Source: Cricetomys ansorgei (taxonomy: Eukaryota; Chordata; Mammalia; Rodentia; Nesomyidae). From it: DNA of 64,000 nucleotides. Location: the NCBI GenBank assembly GCA_026225945.1, contig JAMJFZ010001222.1, forward strand, positions 510,501 through 574,500. Reading direction: 5' to 3'. Below, piece after piece: positions 21,791 to 32,720 of the stretch; positions within the stretch are counted from its first letter, which is position 1, and each line of letters starts with the position of its first letter. A model generated the notes under the pieces. That model made no database searches. It was not told the DNA's origin and was given only the letters and a program-made list of their open reading frames with translations. Position numbers and translations under genes: made by a program.

Positions 21791-23408
21791 CCTGCGGTCA
21801 TGGCCACAGGTCACAGCATCTCTGCGTTGTACACAGAACTCTGTGCACAGTGACTCGCTCCAGTCCTGGGCCTTTTTTTTTGGTCAGACTGATTATAAGT
21901 TTTTACAAGCAGTACGTAACACTCTGTATTTCTGTATTTCACTGTATTTCTTCCTGAAGAAATTTTTATTTTTAGGAAAAAATTGTATTGGGGGCATAAT
22001 TAATAGGGTATCCCAGCCAGAACAGAGATCAGGGAGAGACAAGGTGGGTCAGGGTAAGGCCAAGAATGCCAGGACCAAGCCCATATCCACAGGAGGATGG
22101 CACACTCTGGCTGGGCCAAGCGTATAGATCAAAAGTCCAATGTAGGGCCATCGGCAGGTGCAGACAGGGCCTGGGGTGGTGGGAGCTGGCAGCAGAGCAG
22201 CAGCCAGAGAGGACAGCCTTGGGGCGTCTGCAACCTACTTTTTTGGTTGGCAGTTACGTGGGGAGAGTATGGACTGGGGTTCAGGGTAGGAACCTAAAAA
22301 CGTAGTCAACTTTATTATCATATCCAGGCCCTGATGGTGGAATGTCTTTGGTAAGAGAAAAGAAAGTTGTTAGTGGGAGTGCTGAGACATTATTGCTAAT
22401 AATAACTGTGACATCATGCTTTTGAGAAGTATTTCTACAAGTTCAGAACTGACCATTCTTGACCTCAGAATTAGAAATTAATTTGAGGAGACCGTTTCAT
22501 TTCATGATTTACCTGTGACTGCCCTCAGCAGGTATGCCATCTGAGTTTCTTCAGAAGTAGAGAGAAATGGGCACTGGCTCGCCCAAGTCCTCTCACATGT
22601 TTTCCAGTGTCCACTGCCCCTTTGCCAGGAACTGTACATGCATGGCATAGCAGGTACCATGAGGGGAGTGTTCTGTAAGCATGACCCAGAACAAGTGATC
22701 CAGAACCACAGCCAGAGCCTCTTGCATAGTTCTTTCACCAACTGCGCTAATTAGCTCTCGGCCTGCTCAGGCCTGCATTACCACCGTCTCCTGGGTGGAA
22801 GGTATCGTGGGTAACAGATGCTGGCCCTTGGCCTTTGGTTTTCCTAGTCACAGCCATACTTCTATGAATGATCTCCAAGCCTATTTCTCAGCAAGGCAAG
22901 AGCGGGTACCCAGTGTCTCTATTTTACTGAGGTGTCACCAGTGTCTTGATAAACTGATTCATGTTAGCCAAAATCGCATTCACATCTATGCTTGCATACC
23001 GGAGTGCCAGGGATGAGCGAGATGCTGACACAGCGCCCTTCCTGGTCTGCTCAGCAGAACCTGCAGGGTTAAAATCAGTAATACCCCAATTCTGGTGATG
23101 CTTGTAGAAACCCACAAAGGAAATTCCGAAAGAGCCTGCATAGTTGAGCGAGTTCCACAGACATGTCTCTTCTGGTATGGAGGGATCTCGGTGCCGTAAT
23201 TAATGATGAGACCTGCTTGAAATGAGCATATGGAAGTTGCCTTAAAGATTGAGGCACATTCAAGTTTATAAAATTCCAAGTTCTTTCTCTCTTAGGCTGT
23301 CAGAGACCTTCAAACACACCGCCTCACCTCCCTTTTCCTGAATTCTTTCCAGACGCCCACCCATACTTCTGCTACCTCGAACACCTCCCTTTCCTAACTT
23401 GGTTGGAA

Positions 23409-23409
<1 letters not shown>
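21791..23409. other. Unique non-coding DNA, no gene seen
   Basis: Short open frames only, none with a recognisable domain. No SINE recognised between the CpG-holding block and the (CA)n at 23410. Confidence 0.5.

Positions 23410-23451
<42 letters not shown>
23410..23451. repeat. (CA)n microsatellite
   Basis: About 21 uninterrupted CA units. Confidence 0.97.
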
Positions 23452-23453
<2 letters not shown>

Positions 23454-23519
23454 GTTCACAGTTTCTGACTCAGGGACATCTTTAGCTGATAGCACTGGAG
23501 AAGTAAGAAATGAGGGTCC

Positions 23520-23725
23520 ATGGAGTTAGGGTGCGAATTCTGGTTCCACAGCTTGTTAACTCTGTGACTCTGTAGGTTACATCGCCTGTCTCTGACTCAG
23601 TTTCCTCATAAATAAAATAGAGATAATAGTAGTTATCTCTAGGGTTTTCTTTCGGGGAGTTATAAATACCTGTATTAAATATGTTAATGCAGACAGAGCG
23701 CTGATAACAGAGCCTGCGTGTCCGT
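23520..23725 (+). repeat. MIR SINE, nearly full length
   Basis: GTGCGAATTCTGGTTCCACAG, TTAACTCTGTGACTCTG, TCTGACTCAGTTTCCTCATA, AAATAGAGATAATAGTAG and a final AGAGCGCTGATAACAGAGCC follow the MIR order in sense. Most of the usual length is present. Confidence 0.75.
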
Positions 23726-25426
23726 ACGAGCTGTGGAAATTCCGCTCTTGTTAGCAATCTTTGATAATATCCAAAGCAGTATCTTAATCTGGTTAGTACT
23801 GCACTTCCTCATCCCATTTGGGGTCAGGCTGTTTCTGGGGGAGACATCTTGTAGATACTGACGCCCCTCTATAACGTCTGGATCCTTTCTGCGCCTTGCA
23901 GATGGGGTCCTGAAGTCTCCTCTCAGCCCTTTCCTGTTTTGTATTTCCTCCGACTTCTCAGGTCCACCATGAGGTCTGCACATACAGATACGCTCCCAGC
24001 CCCTTCTGCCCAGTGATTTCAGAGAACAGGAATAAAAGGACTAACTGCAATGTCTCTATGAGGCCAATTATTTCAGCATTTTATGGGTGCCAATCGGTAG
24101 CAAAGTGGAACCATTTCTGTTTGCCTGCCTTTTGTTTCCCTCACAGGTCCCTGGGTAATAGATGCAAATGAATAGGGAAAAAGCCAAAAGGCAGGCAGTG
24201 GGTGGAGGAGGGGGGAAGGGGAGGGAGAGGGGGTACAATCAAGGAGCTGGGATAATCCAATGTGGATTAAGGTCCCGAAATAATCAGAAACTGTCAGGGT
24301 GTGATGGTGGCACGGCTGTAATGGAGAGTAACAGAAAGGAACTGTGTGCTGGGGCTTACCTGTGGACACTTTGAAATAACAGCTCTTACCAAACAAAGAC
24401 ATTTATATGGTCTGACAAAGAGCAGTAAAGATAAATGCAGAAGGCTCACCTGTCCAATAAAGGAAAAATGGATTGAAAAATAAAACGTAAAAGCAGAGGT
24501 TTCCTGAACTGCGTAGAAGCAACTCTGATGATCCTGCCACACACCTGCTGTAATTTGCTGTGGCAAGCGTGATGTATTTTAGTTCATATGGCAGCTGGGA
24601 TTCAGGCTGATGTGGACTCTGATGCCATAACTGTTGTGCAACCCTGTAGGGCCCCAAGAAGAGCAGCCATTAATCAGACACAGGATAGCCGGGCGCTTGT
24701 GCGGCTCTGAGCGGTTCTGACCTGACGTCTTTAAGATGCTTGCGGAAACCGTAAACATGATTCAATTCCCATTATCTTCATGTTGCATATTTGTTACCAT
24801 TATTCTTTGAAGACTCCAAATTGGATATTAAAAATGTATGATATATATAAAGGTTTGCACGGAGTTAAAAAAAAAAAATCACTGCTGCAGATAAGACCTT
24901 CTCATCCATCAGAGGTGTGCACCCTCTCAGAGGGGCCTGGAGAGCTGTGGGAGAGCCAGTCTGCTGCTAACAGGAGCTGTACTGGGAAACAGCCTCTCCT
25001 TCCTTCGACGCACTAAATGGGAGTTTAAATACATTTTGTTAAAAGAACAAAGTAAAACAGCTCCATCGCAGGAATCCGCATAGACTGTCTTCACAGAGCA
25101 GATGAAGTGGGCGGGAGTGGGGTGGGGGTCCCTGGTGCAAAGATTAGCGGTTATGTGAACTAAAAAGGTTCCTGGGTCTGGAGACTGTTATTCTGGGATA
25201 CCTGGAGACTGACCAGGTTAGGGAGTCTGGTGACAGGTGAGAGAGGAATTCTCTGTTCACCAAGAGCTCTCTGTCAGAACTGCATGCAGTCACGCAACTC
25301 AAATTGTACAGATCTCTATTTGTAGGGAAGGCAGTTCAGAGTAGGGGGAAACAAAATGTTTCTGAACCTTGGCTTAAAACACAAGCAGGGTTAATGGATC
25401 CATTTGAACGATGTTTACAGGGCGTC
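23726..25426. other. Unique DNA with a G4-prone tract and a homeodomain pair
   Basis: 24210-24233 on the + strand has four guanine runs separated by 1-3 nt, a quadruplex-forming pattern. 24253-24269 carries TAATCC and GGATTA as an inverted pair 5 bp apart, the K50 (OTX/CRX/PITX-type) homeodomain core. A short poly(A) is at 24866-24877. No repeat family or coding exon recognised. Confidence 0.5.
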
Positions 25427-25840
25427 TTGGTTAGGGTGGCTATTGCTGCGATGAAACACCAGGACTAAAGCATCTTGCAGAGGAAAGAATTTATTTGGCT
25501 TACGCTTCCACATCACTGTTCATTGTTGAAGGAAGTCAGGACTGTACCTCACACAGGGCAGGAACCTGGAGGAGGAGCTGATGCAGAGGCCACAGAGGAG
25601 TGCTCCTTAGTATCTTACTCCTCATGGCTTGCTTGGCCTGCTTTCTTATAGAACCCAGGACCACCAGCCTACAGATGGTACCACCCACAATGGGCTGGGT
25701 CCTCCCGCATCAATCATTAAGTAAGAAAATGCTCTACAGACTTGCCTATGCCCTGATCTTATGGGGACAGTGCCTCAATTGAGGAAATGCCCTCTGATGA
25801 CTTTACCTTGTGTCAAGTTGACATAATACTAGCACACACA
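25427..25840 (+). mobile_element. Rodent interspersed repeat, probably URR1-type
   Basis: Well preserved: GTTAGGGTGGCTATTGCTGC, GATGAAACACCAGGACTAAAG, TTTATTTGGCTTACGCTTCC, ATCACTGTTCATTGTTGAAG, GGGCAGGAACCTGGAGGAGG, ACCACCCACAATGGGCTGGG and the end TGTGTCAAGTTGACATAATA. This is one of the commonest rodent-specific non-coding repeats. The class (hAT-like non-autonomous DNA transposon) is from memory and should be confirmed. It encodes nothing. An ATATAC-type simple repeat follows immediately. Confidence 0.75.
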
Positions 25841-25841
25841 G

Positions 25842-26020
25842 GATATATACATATACGTATACGTATACATACACATGCACATACACATATACATGTAATA
25901 TACATATACACATATACATATAATATGCATATACATATACACACATATGTGTATATACACATACGCATATATAGGTATGTATATGTATACATATATAGGT
26001 ACGTATATGTATATAAGCAT
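25842..26020. repeat. (ATAC/ATAT)n variable simple repeat
   Basis: Alternating TATACATA, CACATA and TACGTA units over about 180 bp directly after the URR1-type element. It gives artificial Tyr/Ile/His-rich open frames on both strands. Confidence 0.9.
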
Positions 26021-26046
26021 GGCTAGGCCTTCATATATAAGGTGTG

Positions 26047-26115
26047 GTCTCTGCCCTCAAAGGATTAGAAAGGGTTGGTCTACAAGGGAGAAGAGACATA
26101 AGTCATAAGCAAGAT
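26047..26115 (-). repeat. Possible L2 3' fragment
   Basis: TCTCTGCCCTCAAAGGATTA followed by AAGTCATAAGCAAG resembles antisense L2 ('CCCTGCCCTCATGGAGCTTA...AAATAAACAAG'). Short and diverged. Confidence 0.35.
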
Positions 26116-26504
26116 GAGCTCAAATGAGGCATCCCAGACTGGCCTGGGACACCAGGAACAGTGAGACAGGGACCCAAGGAAGAGGGTACCTCGCAGGCTG
26201 GTCTAACTTAGGAATGGATTTATGGATGCGAATCTACCAGAAAAGAGCACAGGTTCAGTCTGAAGGTGGGAGGAGAAGAGAGAAATGTGGGGCAAAAGGA
26301 TTTTTGGCTGCCATCCAAGTCGAGTACAGTGCCTGCTGGTGGGCAGATACCCTGCTGTCTAAGTAGAAGGGGTGGGTGTTGGGCAGAAGCACACTGAATA
26401 GGCAGTGGAGGTCCAGATAGGAGGGAAGTGGAACTCAGGCAAGGAAAGAGCTCTGGGGGATCAGGGCTGGAGTGCAAGCAGAGTGTCCGGTACTGTGGTT
26501 GAAG

Positions 26505-26620
26505 GGTAGGAATTCATTCACTCCATCCCTCATGTCCGGAGCCCTGGTAACATGCCAGGTGCTAGATCATGCCCTGGAGATTTGCAGCTGAATGGAACAT
26601 AGTTTTTACATACAGGGACC
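26505..26620 (-). repeat. L2 3' end fragment
   Basis: Antisense landmarks AATTCATTCACTCCATCC, CATGCCAGGTGCTAGATCATG, CCCTGGAGATTTGCAGCTG-AA and ACATACAGGGACC match the end of L2/CR1-type LINE sequence in reverse. Confidence 0.5.
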
Positions 26621-27833
26621 TACTGAATCATGTGGTCCCGGAGCTCAGGGTAGGACTCGGAAGAAGTGTTCACAGATGGCTTCTTAAGGCAGTGCCGTTG
26701 AGGAGGCGCAATGATGTGTGAGAATTTTCCAGAAGTGGAAAGGAGAGATAGAGTTTATTTTTGCTGGTGAAATTGACGGTAAAGGACAAGAAACCAGTTG
26801 AGGGAATCTGGGGATTTAGTTGGAGGACTGGCCCACTAAGATGAGAGCAGCTGGGCTATAACTCAGGGGAGGGCAGGGATCCACTCCAGAGGTCTCCCTG
26901 TGTTTTTCCAGCCAAGGGCAGGGGCAGCTGGGCAGAGTGCCTTTGGTCTGCCCCTGCAGGACAGAGGTACTGGCTGACCTTTTGTTCATAAAGGTGTTCA
27001 TCACCCTCTAGAAGGCAGGCTGTGATGGCTAGCAGTTCCTCTGAGTGTCGTTGATACATAAACACATAGTATCAGGAAAGAAAACAAAAAATTTCCCCAA
27101 AACGGAGTTCTCATTGGCTTACTATGAATTTGAAAAGGAAGTTCTATTACCTCGGGTTTAAAGCCTTAGTTATAAAATCGGAAGCTAATGTTCCCCTGTG
27201 TCTCTATAGTGCCTCATCTCTAAAGCTAGTCCCACAACTTGAGATGTGCTATTTTTGATGTTCCCAAGTCTGGAACCAACACCGCGTGTGGGCTGACGCA
27301 GCTGCATCTGCTGCAGCACTGGAAGGATTCGGGAGCCTCCACATTCCCTGCACTCTAGTTCTGACTCCAGGCAAAGCCTTTTCTTGTTTTCAAAATAAAT
27401 GACATCACAGTGACACTGAAGTACAAACTCCCATTCACATCACGGGGAGGTACAATTCCAGAGCTTCGCTGTCTTTCTACTTACATGACCATAATATAAC
27501 CCTTTTCATTGAAACATCCGTCTCGTCTGAGGTAGACAAATGGAATTGTTTCTAGAATGCTTCATATTTTCTAAAGGCATTGTCCAGAAGAAAGAAATGC
27601 TGTTTTTGCTTCAGTTTGAACATTGCACCAAGACTTTATCCTAAAGGAAGAAGTGAGTTCTTTGAAGAATTAGAATTTATTACATAGAAAATTCAAAGCT
27701 AAACAAGCAGTGATTCATAGAGAATTAAATGCAAAGTCTAAGGCAGAGACTTTTAGAGAGTCGTGTCATTAGCCAGAGTTACATAAGCTGGTATTTACTT
27801 CGACACGGGATGCAGCATGAGAGTGGGTGCGTG
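26621..27833. other. Unique non-coding DNA, no gene seen
   Basis: No repeat or coding exon recognised. Confidence 0.5.
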
Positions 27834-27945
27834 AGGCCAAGCATGGTGGCACATGCCTATAGTCCTGAAAGGCTGAGACAGGAGGACCTGGAGTTTGAAA
27901 CCAGCCTGAGCTGCATAGCAAAACCTTATTCTGGAAAACAAAAAC
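27834..27945 (+). repeat. B1 SINE
   Basis: AGGCCAAGCATGGTGGCACA, TGCCTATAGTCCTGAAAGGC, CAGGAGGACCTGGAGTTTGA, ACCAGCCTGAGCTGCATAGC and an A-rich tail. Sense orientation. It directly abuts a B2 element. Confidence 0.85.
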
Positions 27946-28031
27946 AGGGCTGGGAGGTGGTTCAGCAGTTTGAGGACACACTGCTCTTGCAGAGGGCAGG
28001 ACCAGAGTTCGATTTCCGGCATCCAGGTGTT

Positions 28032-28087
<56 letters not shown>

Positions 28088-28108
28088 TTCACAGCTGCTT
28101 CTAACTCC

Positions 28109-28143
<35 letters not shown>

Positions 28144-28462
28144 GGTGGGGGAGGGGAGCTCACAGCTGCTTCTAACTCCAGATGTGTGTTTGTGAGGAGT
28201 TCACAGCTGCTTCTAACTCCAGATGTGTATGTGTGTGTGGGAGGTTCACAACTGCTTCTAATTCCAGTGTGTGTGTGTGTGTGTGTCGGTGGGGGGGGGA
28301 GTTCACAGCTGCTTCTAACTCCAGGTGTGTATGTGGGGGGGGGAGAGCTCACAGCTGCTTCTAACTCCAGGTGTGTGGAGGGGGGAGGGGTGTTCCACAG
28401 CTGCTTCTAATTCCAGGTGTGCCTGGGGATGGGGGGAAGCTCACAGCTGCTTCTAACTCAAG
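28088..28462 (+). repeat. Eight-copy minisatellite inside the B2 SINE
   Basis: The 23-24 nt unit TTCACAGCTGCTTCTAACTC-CAG starts at 28088, 28159, 28200, 28245, 28302, 28348, 28393 and 28440. Copies differ by single bases (an AATTCCAG variant at 28245 and 28393). Spacers are TG-rich or G-rich and 18-48 nt long. A (TG)n of about 50 nt precedes the first copy. Confidence 0.9.
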
Positions 28463-28489
28463 CTTCAGGGGGATCTGAGGCCTCTGGCC

Positions 28490-28492
<3 letters not shown>

Positions 28493-28540
<48 letters not shown>
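28493..28540. repeat. (CA)n microsatellite in the B2 tail
   Basis: Uninterrupted CA run just before the A-rich B2 3' end. Confidence 0.95.
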
Positions 28541-28542
<2 letters not shown>

Positions 28543-28580
28543 TCACACAATTAAAAACCAAAATAAATCTTTTAAAAAGC

Positions 28581-30094
28581 TCAACTATCCTATGTGGATC
28601 TTACAGTTTTAGTGAAGTTTTTTTTTTACTTTTGTTCTTTTATAGCAAAATGTGAAGTTTTCTTAGAACAGTAAGTCAGAAATGTGCCTTTGGCCTGACA
28701 GCCACATTTATTATTACACATTTGTAGCAAAATGCAACAAAATAGTCTCCCATTTATGTTTCCCGTTAGTAGCACAAATGTCTAGCGTATTAGTCAGAAT
28801 AAAACTGTCGGGAGTAAGACACATGGAACAAGTTAGTTCATTATCCAGCGTCTCGACGTTCCTTCAGAACGTGTCACCCCAGAACAGAGTCGCTGTCCTC
28901 TGGGCCCAGTGAGCGCCAAGAGCCACAGTAGGGTGGTCTTCTCCTGGCAGTCAGTTAGCGTATTGTTGGTAGACAATTAAGAGCAAGAATAAAACTGGCT
29001 GCAAATCTGTCTGCTTCGCACTGTTACCACGAGCCACTGCTTCGGGATAATGTGAGTGTCCACGTCCTCTAAGGGAGAGCTGGCCCCTGTCTGTCCTCCC
29101 ACCATCAAGTCACTGTCTGGTACCCCAAATAGAGCAGACACAGAGTAGGGCTCAGGAACCAAGACATGATGTTTTAAGATGTTCTAAAATGAATCTACAC
29201 ATAAGGTTAGTAGAGAAACTTGGAGTCTAACTGCTATTGCCCCACATGACTAGGAATGGTGAAGAAGTGAATTCTTGGAGAGTGACAGATGACCCAGCCT
29301 CACCCTGCCCTCTTCAAGATGGCACCCTTGCTGGGGAGATGGGAGTCAAGCTAAGAGAGAATAAAATGGGAGTGCTGGTCTGGTCAGTGAGGTGAAAGAA
29401 GGTATTAGGAAGTGAAACCGAAGCGCTCCAAGTCCATTTGTTTGTCAGAAACCAGAGGCAAACGCGAACAGTCAAGAAATGCTGACCATACAGGCAGCTG
29501 GTCCTGTGATCTCTCACCCTCACCCGCTAGTGTAAGACTCACCTCTGGGGCCACGTCTGCTGAGCTTGCGCAGAGGCTCAGTGTCCTTTCAATGCCTGTG
29601 GATGCTCTCCTTACATCAGCGGTTCTTGGTTCTGCTTGTATCTTGCTGCCATCTGAGATCCTTTCATTATTTGGTTTTGTTTTTATGAATTTATATATGT
29701 TAAAAAAAAAAAAAAGAAAGAAAACCAACCTACACTCTGGACTCTACCCTGGACCAATTAAATTAGGTTTTCAGAAAGGTAGAAAATAAGAGTCAGGAAC
29801 CAGTATGTTACAAACAAACAGAAAACAATCCACTCAAGATGGTTCTAATATGCAACCAGGTAGAGAGTCATTGCCTAGCTCAATTCACTTAATTCCACAT
29901 AGTAATAATTTAAACATTTAAGACTTCATAATGCAAGTGGGGTTGCTTGTGAGAGGTGTGTGTCAGTGCACACATGTGCACAGATATGAGGGTGATGGCT
30001 CTATACCCCTTGGGCCTTGTGTGTTCTCCATTCCGTGTTATAGGTGGAAATACTGGAAATGGCTAGACAATGGGATTTTTCTTTCCTTTTTCTG
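28581..30094. other. Unique non-coding DNA, no gene seen
   Basis: A poly(A)-like tract is at 29701-29715. The overlapping frames at 29405-29789 on both strands (107 and 125 codons) have no recognisable domain. Confidence 0.5.
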
Positions 30095-30281
30095 TTAATT
30101 TATTTATTTATATGTGCACATATAAACATGTACTGGTGCCTTCCCATGATGCATGAGTAGAGGTCAGAGGACAACCTGGGAGTCAATTCTCTCCTTTCAC
30201 CATATGAGTTCCAGGGCTTGAACTCAGGTCTTCAGACTCACCTGCAAATGCCTTGTCCGCTGAGCCACCTCATGGCCCTGG
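30095..30281 (-). repeat. B3-family SINE
   Basis: On the + strand: TTTATTTATTTATATGTGC tail, 'AGAGGTCAGAGGACAACCTGGGAGT', CACCATATGAGTTCCAGGGC, TTGAACTCAGGTC and CGCTGAGCCACCTCATGGCCC. This is a B3 read backwards. Confidence 0.85.
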
Positions 30282-31794
30282 AGGATAGATTTCTAGGACT
30301 CTGGAATCAGGCTGAGTGTCTGAGGGAGCTGTAGGGGTGACCACACTGGCTCATCGAAGACACAAGTTTCTGACTTCTCTTCATTTTCCAGGCTTCTCCA
30401 TTCTCTCCTGTTGCTACTTAATGAAACCTCTTAATGATAAGGCTTGCTAGGAAACCTAGAGAGCATACTCAAATCTTAGATAATGGGACATTTTTGCTCT
30501 TTAAACACATAAAAAGTATTGTGAGCACCTTGCATGTAAGTGGAATGAATGTATTCTTGCCACTTATGTTGAAAATATCCCTAGGCATCTGGTGTGTATG
30601 AATGTGTATACATAGTACATGCATAATAAACATATTCCACCTTATGAATATTTATACACAAGATACATATATATTGAATATAGACATACATATGTAAATA
30701 GTAGCCCTTGTAAACGATATGCAAATTGTGCTTCTGAGCATATGTATCACAGTGCATCAGGAATATAATAAACCTACCACCAAGGAAGACATAGTTTGAG
30801 GCAGTGTTTTCTCAAATTGCTTATGATAGGATCTAGTTACTATCCAGGTAGGTGCTCTTTTTCATCAATGACAAATAAGTCCCTGGACATGACAGCATTG
30901 CTTGAAATGAATGTAGTTCCTTCTTTAAGAGGTCTGAACCTAAGTCACACAGTGACTTAGGATTTTGCTATGAAGAAGTTAGTATTGGTGTTACCCACTA
31001 GCGTCTCACGGCCTGCCAGCTGCCCTGGGTCTGTGTGCTCACTGCTGCCTCTGTCCCTTGGGATTTAGCATGGATCCTTTTGAGTTCTGTCAGCCTACAC
31101 TGTGATGTCACTACAGATGAGTTCTGATGCAGTAGGAAGGGACACCGTTGGTTCCAGTCGGCTGTTCAGCCACAGGACACAAATGCCCGTGTCTTTCTCT
31201 GTCACATACAGCCTACCCTAGAATACATTTTCATTTTACTCTGGTTTTATAGGGGATATTGGCATAATGAAATGGCGCCACATCACAGAGATGTTCATAA
31301 AAGGTATCTCAAATATGAAACTCAAACAGAGCAATCTCTTTCCACACATATCTGCTATAAACCAACCCTCCTGACCATGTCATTCCATCCCTCCATTCCA
31401 CCCAGAATCCTCAGGAGGATGAGCAGAAACCTTTATTAAATACAAGCTATACAATTTTCAAATGTGCAGAGTATGGGTTCCTTGTAAAATGGCAGTCGGC
31501 AGCACTGCTGGGGAGCTCCGAGTGACACTTGTCAGGACAGCTTCCACTCCATCAGAGAAATAATACATAAGCATAGTCATTGCTGTGCCACTGACTCTGC
31601 TCACTGCCCCCTCCCCTGGGACCCACATATCACAACAGGTAGTTCTCAGCTGTTCCCTTGGTGCCAGACATACACTTTATCTAAAGAGACAGCAGACAGA
31701 ACTACCTGCTGCTTCCTGTGCGGCTCTCCTTGTGTTTCTCTCCTTTTTCCTACTTCATTGGGGCTTTTAAAAATCAGCTGGCAGGGAGCCAGGA
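30282..31794. other. Unique non-coding DNA, no gene seen
   Basis: AT-rich TATACA/ATATAT patches at 30595-30700. No exon or SINE recognised. Confidence 0.5.
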
Positions 31795-31870
31795 GCTCAT
31801 CATTTTAATGCAGTGCAAAATGGAATATGCATAATTATATGCAAGCCATATGTGAGGGAGACAAGCTCAG
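31795..31870. promoter_or_regulatory. POU/homeodomain-site cluster
   Basis: GAATATGCATAATTATATGCAAGCC-type sequence near 31822-31847 holds overlapping ATGCAT, TAATTA and ATGCAA cores. Suggestive only. Confidence 0.2.
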
Positions 31871-31903
31871 CTGTGGATTTCAGGAGGCCAGGAGAGAGAG
31901 GAG

Positions 31904-31904
<1 letters not shown>

Positions 31905-31943
<39 letters not shown>
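31905..31943. repeat. (GA)n microsatellite
   Basis: About 19 GA units; it yields an artificial Arg-Glu open frame. Confidence 0.95.
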
Positions 31944-31947
<4 letters not shown>

Positions 31948-32109
31948 AACAAGCAGTTAAGGCTAAGAGGAGCTGAGAGCTGCAGAGTGCAAGCGTCACC
32001 CAATGAATGTATTCATGAGTGTGCTTTGGACACGCCCCTTTCACCCACCTCTCCCTCAAGCCAGCTCCAAACCAGAAACCAACGGAGATTAGAAAAAGAA
32101 GAGTGTGGA

Positions 32110-32720
32110 ACTGGTATTGCTGATGGATAATGTTAATGCCTCTATTGAAATGGCAGCTTTCTTAATTGACAGTATAGATCAAAATAACCAGTAACTTTTA
32201 ATGCAGCTTCTTAATTAAATCCATATATATACATATTTTTTTCACTGCATTTGATTGAAGAATCATTGTTCTTATGAGATTATTGATCCTTTTGGATCCT
32301 TATTTAAAATTTAGGGGAATCAATTTATCTCTAGTACCATTATAGTTCAAAATATAACAATGCAAATTGCTTTTCTTATGGCCTTGCTATTAGAATTTCT
32401 TAAGAGTGCATTATCTAGAGATTGCTTAAGCATGCCAAAAAGTTTAAACACGTACGTATGTCGTATAATCCTCCCCGTGCAACGAAGTGTGTCACTGCAA
32501 CGCTCAAGTGGTGGTGATCGCCAACCAATTAGTCGATTTTGATTGTCTGCTTCGTGTCATTCGAACTGTTACCCCACGATGAATTTGCATGTCCAAACTA
32601 AACAACGTAAAGAAAAATCAACCCCAAATTTTGGTATCTAAAAGGCATACTGCGTATTTAAACAAACTTCTTAATGATGCTGTTATTTCTGGGTTCCCGT
32701 TTGTTTAATGATCTGAGCTG
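32110..32720. promoter_or_regulatory. Best candidate conserved non-coding enhancer
   Basis: Repeat-free and AT-rich, yet 11 CpGs sit between 32451 and 32578. ATGCAAAT at 32360-32367 and its reverse complement ATTTGCAT at 32583-32590 are perfect POU octamers in opposite orientation. TTAATTGACAG (near 32163) is a TALE-homeodomain type site, and TTAATTAA and CCAATTAG cores also occur. No frame longer than about 60 codons is open here. CpG retention in AT-rich DNA with dense homeobox-type sites is a hallmark of deeply conserved developmental enhancers. I infer that role; the target gene is unknown. Confidence 0.45.

Larger units (their letters stand above)
27947..28580 (+). repeat. B2 SINE expanded by an internal minisatellite
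   Basis: The start (GGGCTGGGAGGTGGTTCAGC, then CTGCTCTTGCAGAGG and the box B part GAGTTCGATTTCCGGCATCC) and the end (GGGGGATCTGAGGCCTCTGG, a CA tract, then AATTAAAAACCAAAATAAAT) are one B2 element. Between them the B2 segment equivalent to 'CTCACAACTGTCTGTAACTCCAG' appears eight times, separated by (TG)n or G-rich spacers. A normal B2 is about 190 bp; this one is about 630. Confidence 0.8.

Noticed and set aside
25787..26026. Tyr/Ile/His-rich frames on both strands
   Set aside because: Translation of the ATATAC simple repeat.
27729..28175. 148-codon + frame across B1, B2 and (TG)n
   Set aside because: Composed entirely of SINE sequence and a TG microsatellite (Val-Cys repeats).
28088..28462. 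Regularly spaced 23-nt repeats resembling a CRISPR array
   Set aside because: The host is a rodent, the spacers are low-complexity TG or G runs, and the unit derives from a B2 SINE.
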